From Cavia porcellus (Eukaryota > Chordata > Mammalia > Rodentia > Caviidae), in assembly GCF_034190915.1 (NCBI RefSeq), contig NW_026947485.1:131084337-131148336 (forward strand): a stretch of 64,000 nucleotides of DNA, read 5' to 3'. This document shows positions 37,012 to 49,659 of this stretch, piece by piece; the first letter of the stretch is position 1, and each line of letters opens with the position of its first letter. Below the pieces are notes generated by a model. It had not been told where the DNA came from. It was given only the letters and a program-made list of their open reading frames with translations, and ran no database searches. The translations under genes were made by a program, and so were the position numbers.

Positions 37012-37240
37012 TAGTGGCTGAAAGTACAGGTTTTGGAGTCAGATGGATGATGTGTGTCCAGATTCTGATGCTGCCACTCACAGGCGTGGCCACAGACTTT
37101 GTTTGTCTATAAAGTACTAAGTTTCAATTTCTTCATCTGTGAGATGGCGGTAGTGATAGCCCTGTCCTTATCACAGTTGGGTGAAAATTAATTTGGGCAA
37201 TGTATGAGCAGTGCAAACAGACTTAGTGCACTTTATGATA
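37012..37240 (+). mobile_element. MIR SINE relic
   Basis: Sense MIR landmarks in order: 'acaggttttggagtcagatg', 'cagattctgatgctgccact', 'tttcaatttcttcatctgtg', 'agatggcggtagtgatagcc'. It spans nearly the whole consensus. Confidence 0.78.
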
Positions 37241-37244
37241 ATGA

Positions 37245-37650
37245 CAGATTGTGAGCCTTTTGCTATTTCATTTATGAGCTTATTTGCCATCATTATTCCC
37301 CAAAATTCCTCCCTTGTCCACTCACAATACACCACTCTATTAAACCTGCTTCACTCAGCTCCTGGCTTTTATCTGCCACTGAACAGGGACTTCTTGATGC
37401 CACAAATTGTGAATTTATTCTTAACAGGGTCTGATGCAGTTAGTACATAGTAGGACCATGACCTCTTGATACAAAAAACCATATAAAATTAAACTAATAT
37501 AGAGATAATCATGAATATAAAACAATTGGTCAGATAAATTTATAATTTAGTGCCTTATTGTTTTAGCAAGCAAAAATTCTATAAAGGTATGAGAGATTTC
37601 TCTGTGGGCCAAATTAAGTATATAAACCTGTTTCACCTAGTTTCTTTTTC
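37245..37650. other. L2-like or unassigned sequence
   Basis: About 37300-37460 resembles an L2 3' end ('gaacagggacttcttgatgc', 'gatgcagttagtacatagta'). The remainder is unassigned. Confidence 0.4.
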
Positions 37651-37651
37651 T

Positions 37652-37731
37652 TTCTTTCTATTTTATTTTTGTACCAGGCAGGAATTGAACTCAGGATATG
37701 GTGCTTGCTAGGCAGGTACTTGTGCCCAGGC
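37652..37731 (-). mobile_element. ID-type SINE, antisense, truncated
   Basis: 'tttttgtaccaggcaggaat', 'tgaactcaggatatggtgct' and 'tgctaggcaggtacttgtgc' match the tail-proximal part of ID. The tRNA 5' end is missing or degraded. Confidence 0.72.
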
Positions 37732-37734
37732 ATT

Positions 37735-38755
37735 GTCTGATTTCTTCAAGCTAAAATTAGTAAGGAGGATCTGCAATAAAAGTCTGAATTCCTGGTTTTC
37801 TTTAAGAAGGTTGGAGATTCAGCAACACTAAACCACCATTGCTCCCTAGAAATGGTTGGCATTTTTCTGTCAGATTCATTCTTCACTCAGCGATAGTGAA
37901 CACAAATACTTCCAATTCTGTTTCTTTATGTGGCCACCTGCAGAAAGTTTATCTCTTTCATACCCCAAAAAAGATGATTTGATAAATTGAGAATATAGAA
38001 GATCACTGTGTCCTTACTAATTATCAGGTAGATTATATAACTGATATACCAGGAGGACCAAAAACAGATACCCATAACACATCCCAGTTTGTTCAACCAA
38101 ATGTTTTAAAACACTTTTGGCCTTAATAAATTCTGTTCCTCTCTTACAATATACAAACTGGCTATTGAAAATCCTATTCAGAACTGCTATTGCTGGTTTT
38201 GTTTTGTGATTTTCTGACAAGCCGTATAGTTTGTGAAGATGAATTTGAATTATTGAATTTCATTAATTTGGTCAATGGCTATATCAGTTCCAACTGGCTA
38301 TATCATATTCTATTTTGAACTTGAATTGTGTGCATTTAAATTGTTTATATTGACTAAATTGAGCATAAAATTGCCAGTCTCTTTACTCTGTGTTTTAGAG
38401 AGGCAGAATAAATAGCAGATTAGGCAAAGAGACAATATTTTTCTCAGGGCAGAGTGTGGGAGTTTGAAGTTGTTGTCAATGAAGTTCTTGAAGCCTGTAA
38501 ATGTTAAATTATAATAGATCGGTTCCTCCTGGCTTTATTTGCCGTTGAATATGTTTTCTTTCTCTGCAGCCCTAATTCAGCTTTTAACACTATGTCTTTT
38601 GTAAAAGATATGGTATAGGTGCAGCAGGAAAATGTTGAATAGTTTACTTAAGGATATTTTACATCATTTAGCTCAAGTACGGGAATAAACATAATTTTTC
38701 TAAGACTTGGCAACTTGCCAGCCTTCTTTCAAAATAAAGCACATCCAAAACACCT
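37735..38755. other. Unassigned AT-rich sequence
   Basis: No gene or repeat recognised. Confidence 0.35.
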
Positions 38756-38759
38756 TTAT

Positions 38760-38900
38760 GAGGCCCTTGCTATTTCCTAGTTCTTGTGTTATTACATAAT
38801 CTTATCCAGTTAGACGTTAAAACGGAAGCCCATTTCAAACAGACATCATGATTCAGGGAGATTAAGTACAGGCCTTGAAATTTGACCCACTGGTGCTACT
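38760..38900 (-). mobile_element. MIR SINE relic, antisense (weak)
   Basis: 'ttattacataatcttatcca', 'ggaagcccatttcaaacaga' and 'tcagggagattaagtacagg' loosely follow an antisense MIR. Confidence 0.4.
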
Positions 38901-39149
38901 CACAGGATGCTTGGGAACATCAATCAACATTGCAATGTTTGGATTTCAATAAGGGATAACGATTTTCTCCCCCACCTTCAACATAATGGTATTTTAACAA
39001 CTTAAAGTAAATAAGTATAAAAGAAATATATAATTCAATGAAAACAGTAAGAAATAACTAGGTATTGTTGTAGTTGGGATTTACAAGGGAATAGATTTAA
39101 CATAAGACACATAATTTATAAGTTTTTAAAACCACATTATCTAAAGAGT

Positions 39150-39690
39150 CAAATGCAAAAGAGTGTAGGAACTCTGTCCATGCACTACAGACCCAAAGAA
39201 TACAGCTGAGGGCTTGGATCCCACAGCGATGTCCTGCCTGAGTCCAGCTGAAGACAAAAGACCCCATGACAATGTCTCTTGCAAGTCTGAATCAAGGATC
39301 TGCACTGGGAAGACCCAAAGGTCAGTGGTGGAAACTGGAAAGTCTGCACCAGCAGGATGAAGGATCTGTGCCAGCAAGCTGAGGACTCTGTACTGGAGCC
39401 AGGAAGCAATACTCAAGATAAGAACCAGAATTTCCCTGAAGAGAACCACAGCCATCCTCAGCAACAGCGAGGTCCCAAACTCCTCTGATGGTGAGAACAG
39501 CTGAGTTCATATAGGAAAGCAGGCATGACAAGTTCCTACAAGAGAATCAACAGCACATCATCTTCCCTTCCAGTTCTGCTTTGATGTTGTTGGCAACAAT
39601 CCTCAACTAGGCTTTCCACACCCAGATCCACACGGATTCAGTTCAGCTGGATGTTCCAAGGTGACCATTAGTTAACCCATCACAGGTATA
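39150..39690. repeat. GC-richer unassigned element, LTR-like
   Basis: About 540 bp with higher G+C than its neighbours and reduced A/T runs. It has internally similar phrases ('aaggatctgcactgggaaga', 'gaaggatctgtgccagcaag', 'acagacccaaagaatacag', 'gaagacccaaaggtcagtg'). Composition and size suggest an LTR or another lineage-specific repeat, probably antisense, but I cannot identify the family or its ends. Confidence 0.35.
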
Positions 39691-39699
39691 TATACAGAC

Positions 39700-40695
39700 A
39701 ATATTTATAAGAGAAGGAGGAACACAGTGACTCAATCTTTATCCCCACATTTCTCAACCACATGCATTTTCTTATGTAAGCAGTAGCACACTGTGTTGGC
39801 TTCTTCCTGACTTGTGAAATGGGCTTGCTGGGTTAACTTAAGCTCCATTCCTTCAAGAGGTGGCTAAAATCTTCTTTGTGAAGCCTTCTTCAACATGCTT
39901 TTAGTCTAAACTGTAGCTTCAGTTGTCTTTGCTCTTTTCTTGGCAACAGCCCTTAACCTTTCTTACAGAATCTGTGACTCAGAGCTGCATTCTTCATTTT
40001 CCTAAAGTGAGTACCTTGCGGGAAGAATGCTACTAAGAGTACCTGGTCCTCAGATGCCAGCTCAATATGTAATTGTCAAATGGATGAATTTATTAATTAA
40101 CAGTAGAATGTTGATAATCATTTACTTTAATAAACCTATATTACTTCAAGTCTATAGACATCAGAGTTTTCTATGTGCGAAATGAGGATTTGGCCTTGTT
40201 AGTAACAAAACCTTGCCTGACAGCTATAAAATTTGGCTCTATGATTTTATATAATGTAAAACATGGCAAACACATAAAGTGTTTATTGGACCTTTGTTTG
40301 GATTATGTGGGAAAAGAGATTCTGAGTTTGACTTGTTAAAATATTATTGTTTATTTTTCATATATTGGTATCTTTAGACTTATTTGTAGTTCAGAAAACA
40401 TTACTAAATTATGATAAACAATTAGGAATCAGATTTTGGTAAAATATGTATTACTACAGATATATTTGGTAGCATAGCTTCTGAGGATTATAGCAAGATC
40501 AAGGACTTGGATGAAATTAATAAAAAGAAATCAAAACAATAACATACATTAGCCATCTTAATGTCCAGCAAACATCAATTCTGGCTACTAACATATAACT
40601 CATTTTAACTACATTCATGTATTTTGGTAGAAATTTTAATGCTTGAAAATTATCATTAAGAATTTTGCTATATTAACTTCAAAAGGCTCAACAGT
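39700..40695. other. Unassigned AT-rich sequence
   Basis: No gene or repeat recognised. Confidence 0.35.
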
Positions 40696-40700
40696 TATTT

Positions 40701-41172
40701 ATCACTTCTCAAGTTCAGAATCTACTGAAAGGAAAGGAAGAACAGATGAGGACAATGAAGGTTATTTTAGAGGAGAAGAAAAAGCACCTAGCCTGTAGCA
40801 GGAAATGGTTATAGGACCTTCAGGAAGCAAATGGATCTTTAAGGGCTCACGTCCAAGAAGTAGCATGCTATAACTTGCAAGAGGCGTGTTCTGCATCAGG
40901 ACTTGAAGAACTTGAAGCTGTCCTGAAAGAAAAAAAGAAGGAAATGGAGAGAGTAGAAGCTATACTAAAAGGAGGAGGTAGTAATCTTTTAAGCAAAGCC
41001 AAGCTGCTACAGGAGGTATAAGATGAAAACAAATTATTCAAATCCTAGATTAAGCAGCTTGAGTAATAGAACTACCCACAACCATTTTCTTTTCCCTTTC
41101 ATGAAGAATTATTAAAAAACTGGTCTCTAGAATGAAAAACAGAAAGAAATAACTGGTCTCTAGAATGAATTA
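40701..41172 (+). pseudogene. KTN1P: KTN1 (kinectin) retrocopy fragment
   Basis: One forward frame runs about 145 codons through coiled-coil sequence resembling part of kinectin, an ER membrane protein with a long coiled coil that binds kinesin. Recognisable stretches include QNLLKGKEEQM, SLRAHVQEVACYNLQEACSA, SKAKLLQEV, DENKLF and FPFHEELLK, and, after a frame change, EITGL-stop-NEL. In-frame stops lie at 40812, 41019, 41046, 41064 and 41067, so it is dead. It appears intronless. It covers only a central part of the protein and ends in an A-rich run (about 41170-41200) that could be its poly-A or an A-rich coding stretch. The word AACTGGTCTCTAGAATGA occurs twice (about 41118 and 41151), where kinectin should have it once. 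Parent assignment is from memory of the protein family, not a search. Confidence 0.82.
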
Positions 41173-41199
41173 AAAAAGAAAAAAGAAAAAAGAAAGAAT

Positions 41200-43120
41200 T
41201 TTGGTATATTAAAAATTCCAGGTAGACAGTTCTGTTTCTGTGGTATTGACTTTTTTCTTATAACAAGGCGACCTCTTTTATTATGATGAGACTATTGATG
41301 CCATTTTTAAAAAAGATCTAAAAGACTGAGCAGGAAGGAGGATAAGATCTTCCCTTCTTAAAGGTCTTTTTAAGGTGCTGCAAGCCTTGTCTCTCTTTTT
41401 TCCAGACTTAACTTGCCTCGGAGAGAACTCAAAGCAGCGGGGCCTGTTTTGCTGCTGCTACTGGTATTTACAAGTATCACTAAGAGTTATATCCCAGTTG
41501 CTTATTCATCAGAACTCCTGCTAACAAGGAACCTCTGAAACATTTAGTGGTGCCTGTTCATGGAGGTATTCATCTTAGCTATTCTTCATTATCTTTCCTA
41601 ATTTTCGCTGTGGCCTCTTTTCCTTCCTCCTTTCCTGTGAGCCTCGTGTGTTCCTTCCTTCATGAATGACACTGAATACTTTTTATATACCAAACATTAT
41701 GTTGGATTCTGGAGATAGGGATACGTGGATATTTTCCTCATCCTCTAAATCTTACTGCTGGATACATTTTTGCAAGGCCGTGGTGTCCTTATAAGATTGG
41801 TCCTTTGCTAACGGTAGCCTGGGACATATACACTCATATTTTGAATTCTTAGGTTTTTAACTCTTAGTTTTAAATAGTTGATTCCTAAATTCTGTTAGAT
41901 ATCTGTGAAATTCAACCTGCTTAGCTTGTCCTTCGTCGTCAGATCATAGATGTAGTGTCTTAGCATGAGTTTTTCTTTCATTTCTCAAGTGTCAGTTTTT
42001 CAAAATGAATCTTACAATGAGGGCAATTAATTTGCAACTTTATAGTGGTAACCAGGTTTCCAGTCTTGTTTAATTATTACACAATAATTATGCTTGGAAA
42101 GGAAAATTTTTATTCAGATTGCAAGTCACACTCTTCTCTTTGGCAGAACGCTATTAAAATCCTCTCATGAGGTTATATACTTTTCTTTTTATTTCTCTTA
42201 ACAGTATGGTTTGAGCAACAAAGGACATAAGAATCAATTTTAAACCTATAGAATCATTAGTAAGGGAATTAACTCAAGGTTCTAGAATTGAAGGTACAGC
42301 CAACTATGGTTATTGATTTATCTAGGTCAAAGGAGGGGGAAATATTAGGAAAGTGATATTGTAGGAAACCAAAGGAATTGGTTTATTTGAGCCAAAAATA
42401 AATTCTAGGTAACTAGAATCTATAAAAATTTGGCTTGGATAATACTTTTCAGAAACAACAAGAATGAATCTTTTGGCTTTTTCTTGTTTTGTGTCTTTCC
42501 TTTTCCCTTCAACCTCGGTGGCTTAAAACAACCACCATTTAATTATACTTTTTAATTCTCTGGGCTGACTGTGTTCAGCAGGATGGTTCTTCTGTTCCAT
42601 GTAAAACTACTTGGTACTGCAGATATCTGGGAACTCAACTGGGCCAAACCACCTAAGATGGTGTGCTTACATAGTGGACAATTGGTGATGGCTAGCAGTT
42701 GTCAACCTTGATTCTTCTAGTAACTCCTATGCTGTTCCTTATGCTTGGTGACTGGATTTCAAGAAGCAGAGTGTGGAAGGTGCCAGTTTTCTTAAAACCT
42801 TGTCTAATAGATTGCAAAACTTTACATCTGCTATATTTTATTGGTCAAAGTAGTTACAAGGTAAACATTCAAGGGAGGGGGAGAGACTGACTAAATTTCT
42901 CAGCCTAGCCACTGACCAAGAAGTTGTGATTATTTCTAATGTGTTATAGGACAGCTGTGTATAACTAATCAGTGGGAAAACTTTTGTTTGGAAACAAAAT
43001 AGAAGAACATAAATAGACAAAGAATTTGAGCATAAGGTCTTTCCTGAGGACCTGAAATGGAAGGAAAGAAATTTGGTATATGGCGATCACATTCAGGTAA
43101 ATTCAAAAAAAGGTTACCTT
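41200..43120. other. Unassigned sequence
   Basis: No gene recognised. About 41650-41720 resembles the old repeat with the 'tatataccaaacattatgtt' phrase also seen near 3.1 kb and 46.8 kb. The block 41330-41560 is slightly GC-richer. Confidence 0.4.
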
Positions 43121-43124
43121 AAAC

Positions 43125-43313
43125 CAGTGGTTCTCACACTTGAGTGTTTATTACCACAAGGGTTTGTTAAAACAGGTATTTCTAAGACCAGCTTCCAAGG
43201 TTTCTAATTCAGCAGGCCATGAGTGAGGCGTGGGTATTTACATTTTTAATAAATCCCAAGATGACACTGTGCTACTGGTCTTGGGAACCATACTTTGATA
43301 ACCTTTGCTTCAG
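43125..43313 (+). mobile_element. MER5A-like hAT transposon (non-autonomous)
   Basis: Begins CAGTGGTTCTCACACTTGAG and ends 'gggaaccatactttgataac' and 'ctttg', with 'gggtttgttaaaacaggtat' and 'ggtttctaattcagcaggcc' between. This is the MER5A order over nearly its full length of about 190 bp. The terminal inverted repeats are degenerate. It encodes no protein; this family was moved by a Charlie-type transposase. Confidence 0.82.
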
Positions 43314-43689
43314 ATTTGTACAGGACCAGAAACAATGAGAAAATTTTTTAAAAAGTAGAAAAGGAAAGTATTATTTTTCCTCCGATGGTTGTATTTTAAA
43401 GAACCACTTGATACCATAACATCAAGTAAAATAAATAAGATGCACAAGCTTAAATAACAAATGGTTTCTCTTATGACAAACCCATAATATTAAGAACAAA
43501 ATAAAATGTAGATAATACAAAGTAGGGAGACAGATCTTTTGCAAATGGGAAGAAGTACAAGAAATGGAGGGGTGGGGTAGTGGGTGAAAAAAAGAATTGA
43601 AATGTGTACTGAGCCCCTATAACAGATGTTCTCACTAAAAAAATTGAAAAAACTTACTTTAAATTTTAGACCATAACAAAAACATTGAA

Positions 43690-43852
43690 ATGGCCAGACT
43701 TACGGTATACACCTGTACTTCCAGTACTCTGGAAGGCTCAGGCAAGAAGGACTACAAGTTCAAGACCAGCCTGGGCTACATAGTGAATCTGAGGTCAACC
43801 TGAGCCATAGAGAGACACTGTGTCAGAAAACTAAAACAAAACAAAACAAAAG
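43690..43852 (+). mobile_element. B1 SINE, full length
   Basis: 'atggccagacttacggtata' to 'caagaccagcctgggctaca' and 'gagagacactgtgtcagaaa', then the tail AACAAAACAAAACAAAA. The CpG-poor, drifted A box indicates an older copy. Confidence 0.86.
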
Positions 43853-43859
43853 CATCCCC

Positions 43860-45635
43860 AAACATGTTAACAGAGGGCCTCTGTGTTTATCAGGAGCATA
43901 ATCCTATTATGCATCACCAAGCCCTGAAATATCATTAGCTTGGCCTGGCAAAAGTTTATTCTGACTTATGTAGAGTTCAATGTGAGTCAGTGGCTTTGCT
44001 GTCTATGGCATCACATCATCAGTGTTGCTGAGGCAGGGAAAGAACAGAGCAGAAGGAAGCAAGACATACCAGCTCTTAACTACCTGTCCCTGGCACTGAC
44101 ACGTTACTTTCTCTCTGAGTTCATTGGTCAAAGTCAGTCATGTGACCCCAATCAGACCACAAAGAAGCTGCCTCATGTGGGCAAACCTGGATAGTAAGTC
44201 TGTGTCCACTGCAGTACCAACTAACTTTTAGTGTCCTTACTCTGCGACTAGGCTCTGCTTGAGGGAGAGCACTTCATAAATCCTCTGAACTATACGTATA
44301 CCTATATAATTATTCCAGTATTATTATTACTTTAGAAATATTTAACTTCTATGACTAACTTTTGAGTATGTTTCTAATTTTCTGTGTGATTAAACAGGGT
44401 GCCGAACAACCTTACAATCTCAAAAGAAAATCTGCATTCTTTTTCATCCACGTTATAAATAACTTGATAAACTCTCGCGATCAGATCATCTTAGGTGTTC
44501 TGTTAAAAGTGATTAAATAAGACACTCTCTCTTTTCCTGTGCTGATTTTGCTCACCACACAATTCCTTATGTAGTTGTTGAAAGGATTGTTCTGCTGCTA
44601 CAGTCTAGACAGCCGGTGCCCTTTGGTGACAGGGAATTATCAGGTCTTTGAAACCAATCAGTGGACATTTTTAACAGTAAAGGAATGAAGTTATTTTTAT
44701 CTCATCTATATAAATCCCACTGTCAGCTCAGTATTAGAAGATGTGATGCACAAAGTTATCAGTGAGAAATAAAGATGACTTTCATCCGTTTCTTTTTCAG
44801 ATTCCTTCTCAGTGCTCTTGCCTCCCTTTGTCTGAAATTCTTTTTTTATGGTGCCTTCATAAAAATTGACACTTGTGAGCAAGGCTATTGATCAAATAGA
44901 AACTGGAGCCATGAGGAATTAGTTCTTGGTTTTCCTCTGCCTATGAGAAGACATTATTTGACAGCTAAAACCTTAGGAGCATGGTACACACCCATTTGCA
45001 TCAGCTTTGAGCCAGATTGCCGTTTCAGCTGTGTGTCTTGAATTCTGCAGGTCTGATCAACGCCTTTAATATATTGAAGCAATATTATGATGAGGTGTTT
45101 CTGTAGAAACATGTCTGACTGGTGGCAGTCACCTAACTTCGGTAAACTAAAATACTGTATATCATGATTATTAGAAAGCTTCTGAGTTATGTATTTGGAT
45201 GCCTTAGCTATGTGGTCTCAGTTTACATTTAGAATATTTATACAATTTATTCCTAACATTCTTTTTTTGGTAGTTACCAGATAGGCAGCTTCTTTAAATA
45301 ATTAACAGATCAGCATTATTTTTACCATTGAGCTGATGAAGAAATTGATACAATTTCATGACTAGCCCAATGCGTCCTGGTGAGTCAGGGGGAGAATTAG
45401 GATTAAACTTAATTTTATATGTTTAGACCAAAGTACCTTGTGTAACTCTGATGTTAAATCTCTTAGTTTAAATTTTTGCTAGAACAATAGAATGATGTTC
45501 AGTTATAAAACCTGGAAGCTACTTTTCTGATCTGTCTTAGATGTATCACTACAATTCATTCTGGGGCTGGGTGGAGAAATGCTTGAGTATAAACTGAAGG
45601 TTTCCTGATGGAGTACAGTGAGCAAGAGGGCAGAG
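43860..45635. other. Unassigned sequence
   Basis: No gene recognised. About 45270-45410 may be a very decayed antisense MIR. Confidence 0.35.
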
Positions 45636-45639
45636 TGGG

Positions 45640-45735
45640 AAGGGCTAGACTGCAGGAGCTGTGTGACCTTGGTCATGTCACCAACCCTTTCAAGAACCTC
45701 AGCGTCTACTTGCAAAATGTAAGGCACCAGAGCAG
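45640..45735 (+). mobile_element. MIR SINE fragment
   Basis: 'gctgtgtgaccttggtcatg' then 'caccaaccctttcaagaacc' and 'tcagcgtctacttgcaaaat' is the central MIR core in sense orientation. Confidence 0.65.
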
Positions 45736-45739
45736 ACAT

Positions 45740-48700
45740 TCCCTAAGGTGCAAATATTTATGGCAGAATTCCTAGACTTTTATATTTGGGTTTTAAGACA
45801 TTCTTCATCAGTGAATTTTTATCTAACTAAAATGTGTTAATTTTTCAATGGCAATTTTTGAGACACGGTGTCTGTGGCTTTGATTTGGCATGTAGAAGTC
45901 TTATTTCTGTCACTAACTCTACTAAAGAGCACAGGAAAGAATTGGGCTAGGAAGTTTGGCTGTGAGGAGCTGAGTGTACAGAGCAGGCATAAAATTGTAA
46001 AGGAAAGTTCTCACCATAACCCTGCCTCCCATTCTTCCCAGGGCTGGGGGTTGAACTCTTGGCCACTTCCTCCTATCCTACAGTGCCATATTGATGGATA
46101 GAAGAAATTTTTGCACTGGGAGGGTGTTCGCTGGACTATTTTGCTAGCAGCTGCTATATCCACCCCCATCCTTGTGCATTTGGTCAATCTGTCTTGGAAT
46201 GAGTCTGGGGGAATTTGCTTTTTCAGCTTCTTTCTCTCCTCCTACTCTTGCAAATGAGAGGAACATGGAACCAGCCTCACTGAAATGCAATAATGCCTTC
46301 CTGTTTCTCCCTGTCTGTCTCTGCAGAACAGAGCTTGGTGAGACTCACCAAGGGCAAAGCCTGGGGGTTGGAATCCCTTGGAAGGGTTTTCTCTGCAGAG
46401 GTCCAGGTTTATTTCTGAATATCACTGACCTGGCAGCCAGTTTCACATTCTGCAAAAATTCTCTAAGAGAATGTGTCAGCAGAACGCGCACTGCATGTCT
46501 AGACAAAGAATTGATATAAGCATCATCAGCCAGCATCCAATCTGTTAACTCTTGTGTAAGCATTGCTGTTGGTGCCTGAGGCAGTTTTGAGCTTTAAATG
46601 AAAACTTTAGCTCTAAGATTTACTTAGGTCTTTCAGGAGAAGGAATCTTAAGCTACCTTATTTCAAAATTAGTCATTTCATCAATAAAAATTTAAGTTCT
46701 CATCTTTCTTTTTCCTCTTCAGTTAAATGGTGACTGTGTTATTATCTTTATTCTATTACACATTCCAAGAAATATTTAAGAACCTACTAGGAGCCTAAGC
46801 AGGACGTTTTGTTAACACTCTGCTGATACATTGGTGAATGAAAGGCACTGCCTCCTGGGGTTTATAGCTTAATAGGGAAGACTGACCACAAACAAGAGTA
46901 ACAGGATCTTTCTGTCTCAGTTTCGGCTGAGGCATCAGAGAACAAAGCAGTAGGTGTCGTGTTCCTTGGCTTTCTAAATTGAGATGCCAGTTGACTACCT
47001 CTGGAGGACTGGCAGACAAGATACTTCAGAACTCGTTCTGCCTGTCCCAGCCCATCTACCTCCAAGGCACTGACATGAAAGTTCAGTGTTCTTGGAAACA
47101 AGCACTGGTAGGGAAGACTTCCTAAGGAAAGTTGTCACTGTGCTACGTGGTCCCTCTCATCTCAGCGTGGGGAGATGTGTCACCTGCACTCAATTCTAGT
47201 AAAGAGGAGACTTCTAGGGAACCACTCAAAAAAAAAGCCCTGTGTTGCTTGGAGTTTGGGGAACATGGGGACTAAAATCTGTGGCATCAAAGGCAGTGAT
47301 GGGGCAGCAGAGAGAAGAGAGAGGCATGGTGTTGGTGTTGGGAGTGCCAGCACTTTCACGCTAGGGAGTTGCTGGTGCTGAGGCAGGAGCAGACTGGGTC
47401 ATCTTCAAAGCAATTTGTCAAGGAGGAACATATTGGGGAGGGAGGTGACTCTGAGAAAGAGGTGGGCCCTGGAATACAGTGGCAGAGTGGGAAGCCAGGG
47501 CAATTCTTTGGTGGTCATCCAGAAAGAGTATGGCCTGGCAAGGCAGTGATGGGTCAGAAATCCTCCAGGGTGTGGTTGTATCTCTGTTAAAACTCCAGAA
47601 AGAGCAGCACTGGGGAAGGTTGGTTGTCTGCCGTGACCATATCTGATAAGTCAGAATTATTTCCCCCCTTTCCTGTCCACTGTGCCAAACTTCAGAGGGG
47701 TGTAAATCCACAGAAAAGATGGAGGGAGATGGAGTGAGGGGAAGAGTACCTTCCAGAGAAGCTTCCAAACCTGGCATGAATCTGAGTGAGGAGACAGGAA
47801 AAAATTTAGCTTGACTTAGGGTGGGGGTTTTGACATTAAAGTTACCCAAGAAAAAGAAAGGACTGGTTGTTTATGGCCCGGAAGTGATTGTGACAGCTGA
47901 GGGATTGGTGGGGGATGTTAATCTAGGGACAGAGAAGACCATACAGGCAGGCCGCAGATTCAAAGGGGCTCAGGGAGGAGAGGAGAGAATAGATCGTTCT
48001 CTGTTTGTGTTGTACTAAGCCTGGTTCTTTTATTAGCATAATATAATTATATTATGACAGCAGGTAAATAACATATAAAAATCATAAAACTTTGCTCTTA
48101 AAGGACAGTAGAGAGGAGTGGTAGTGGTTGGGAGCTTATTTAGATAGGGTGACAGATAACTTCTCAGGAAACAATATTTAATAAAATGAATGAAACAAGA
48201 GGCAGCTAAGGGCTTGCTAAGAGCTGGGAAAGGGCATGTTTCCAGGGCCCAGGAAGAGAGCAGCAAGAGCCTGTGTAAGGTTTGCGAGAGATACAGACAA
48301 TATCCAGTAACTATTTGGTTGGCTTCAGCCAAGGATATTTTCATTCTCTGTGCAGAGCACTTAAGTTAAATGCTGCATCTTACAAACAGGATAAATGCCT
48401 CCTTCACTGAGATGTGAGGTTTAATCTCAATGTTGGGGAAAAACCCACTTTGATAAAAGGTAAAATCTAACAGCTATAAAGGACTAAGAAGCTTGAGCCC
48501 TCTGTCCCTAAATCCCATTGGCCCCAGATAGCATTCCCCTGTTCTGAGTATTGCCAAGACTAGCAACCTCTCCAAGTGCACTGATATCTTTTATGGAGAG
48601 AGAGCTCCCGGGAAGGAGAGAGGGACAACCTGACTTGTTCTGGGCTCAGTTTATGCAGAAGGCTTAAAAAAGGATTATTTCTGGAAGCTGCCATTCAGAA

Positions 48701-49520
48701 GAGTAGAGTTAAGATGTTGACAACTCTGTCAGGGGATCAGATGCAGCTCTGTGGTGGACACACTGACTGGAAAGCCATTGCCTTCGCTGGCTGGCAGAAG
48801 TTTATTCACTTAGGAAATGAAAAGAGTAAAAGGTGGACTTGTGTCTTGGAGAAGGCCTGGGGAGAGGCCCTCTGCAGGGACATGGACTCATCCACTAGCC
48901 TATATTCTGGGCAGACAGCAACCTCAGCCAGGGCCTGTGCTGGTGGCACATTCCAGTCCTGCTGGGTTTCCATTTGACACAGTGTCCACTAGGGCATCTC
49001 AAGACAAAGAGCGATGCCCCGAGGCCTGCGGGGTCACCCAGGAGAGGTGGACTGATGAACAGCCCTGCTTTCAAGGAACTCTGGTTGGGAGAGATCATCG
49101 CATCTGTCTGTCACATATGCAAGGGTAACCCAGGGAGGTCAAGGAAGGTGAACTGTGCTTTCCATGAATATTGTAGAAGGAAAAGATAGGATGGTCTAAA
49201 TTAAGAGAGAGTTCCGTGTCTCTAGCTTTTAATTTTCCCTGTTTGCTTTTCCAATAACATCTCTTTAACAGAGAAACAGGCTAGTACAGTGTGAAAAAAC
49301 CAACTATTTTTTCCTCTTAAAAATAGTTTGTAAATAGAAAAGGAATTTCTGTATGTTAGGAGAAAGAGTTTGGCCTGTCTTTGCTCTCTTCCTATTTGTG
49401 AGGAGCAGTGTTTTGCCCTTCTAGGATATACATTCTTCGGAGAGGAGCTAATCTCCAACAAGGTCACCAACATACAGAAAGTACTTACTATCGGTGCAGT
49501 CAAAAACAAAGTTGAGGGAT
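45740..49520. other. Unassigned sequence, locally G-rich
   Basis: No gene recognised in 3.8 kb. About 47160-47980 is G-rich on the plus strand. About 46750-46890 resembles the old 'cactgcctcctggggtttat' type repeat. A perfect 20-base AT palindrome (CATAATATAATTATATTATG) lies at 48037-48056. ORFs of up to 143 codons (47418-47849, minus) have no recognisable domains and look like chance frames in GC-richer sequence. Confidence 0.4.
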
Positions 49521-49527
49521 TTCAAGT

Positions 49528-49652
49528 TTTTTTTTTCAAGACAGGGTTCAGGCTGGCCTTGAGCTCACTTTGCAACCTAGGCTAGCAGTGATCCTCCTGC
49601 CTCAGCCTCCTGAGTACTGGGATTACAAGTATGCACCGCCATGCCCTGCTTG
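49528..49652 (-). mobile_element. B1 SINE, antisense
   Basis: 'ttttttttcaagacagggtt', 'ggctggccttgagctcactt', 'cctcagcctcctgagtactg' and 'gggattacaagtatgcaccg'. Well preserved, relatively young. Confidence 0.9.
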
Positions 49653-49659
49653 GATTTAA

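Noticed and set aside
47418..47849. 143-codon minus-strand ORF
   Set aside because: It lies in locally G-rich DNA with fewer stops and shows no domain, splice context or repeat of known proteins. Chance is the simplest explanation.
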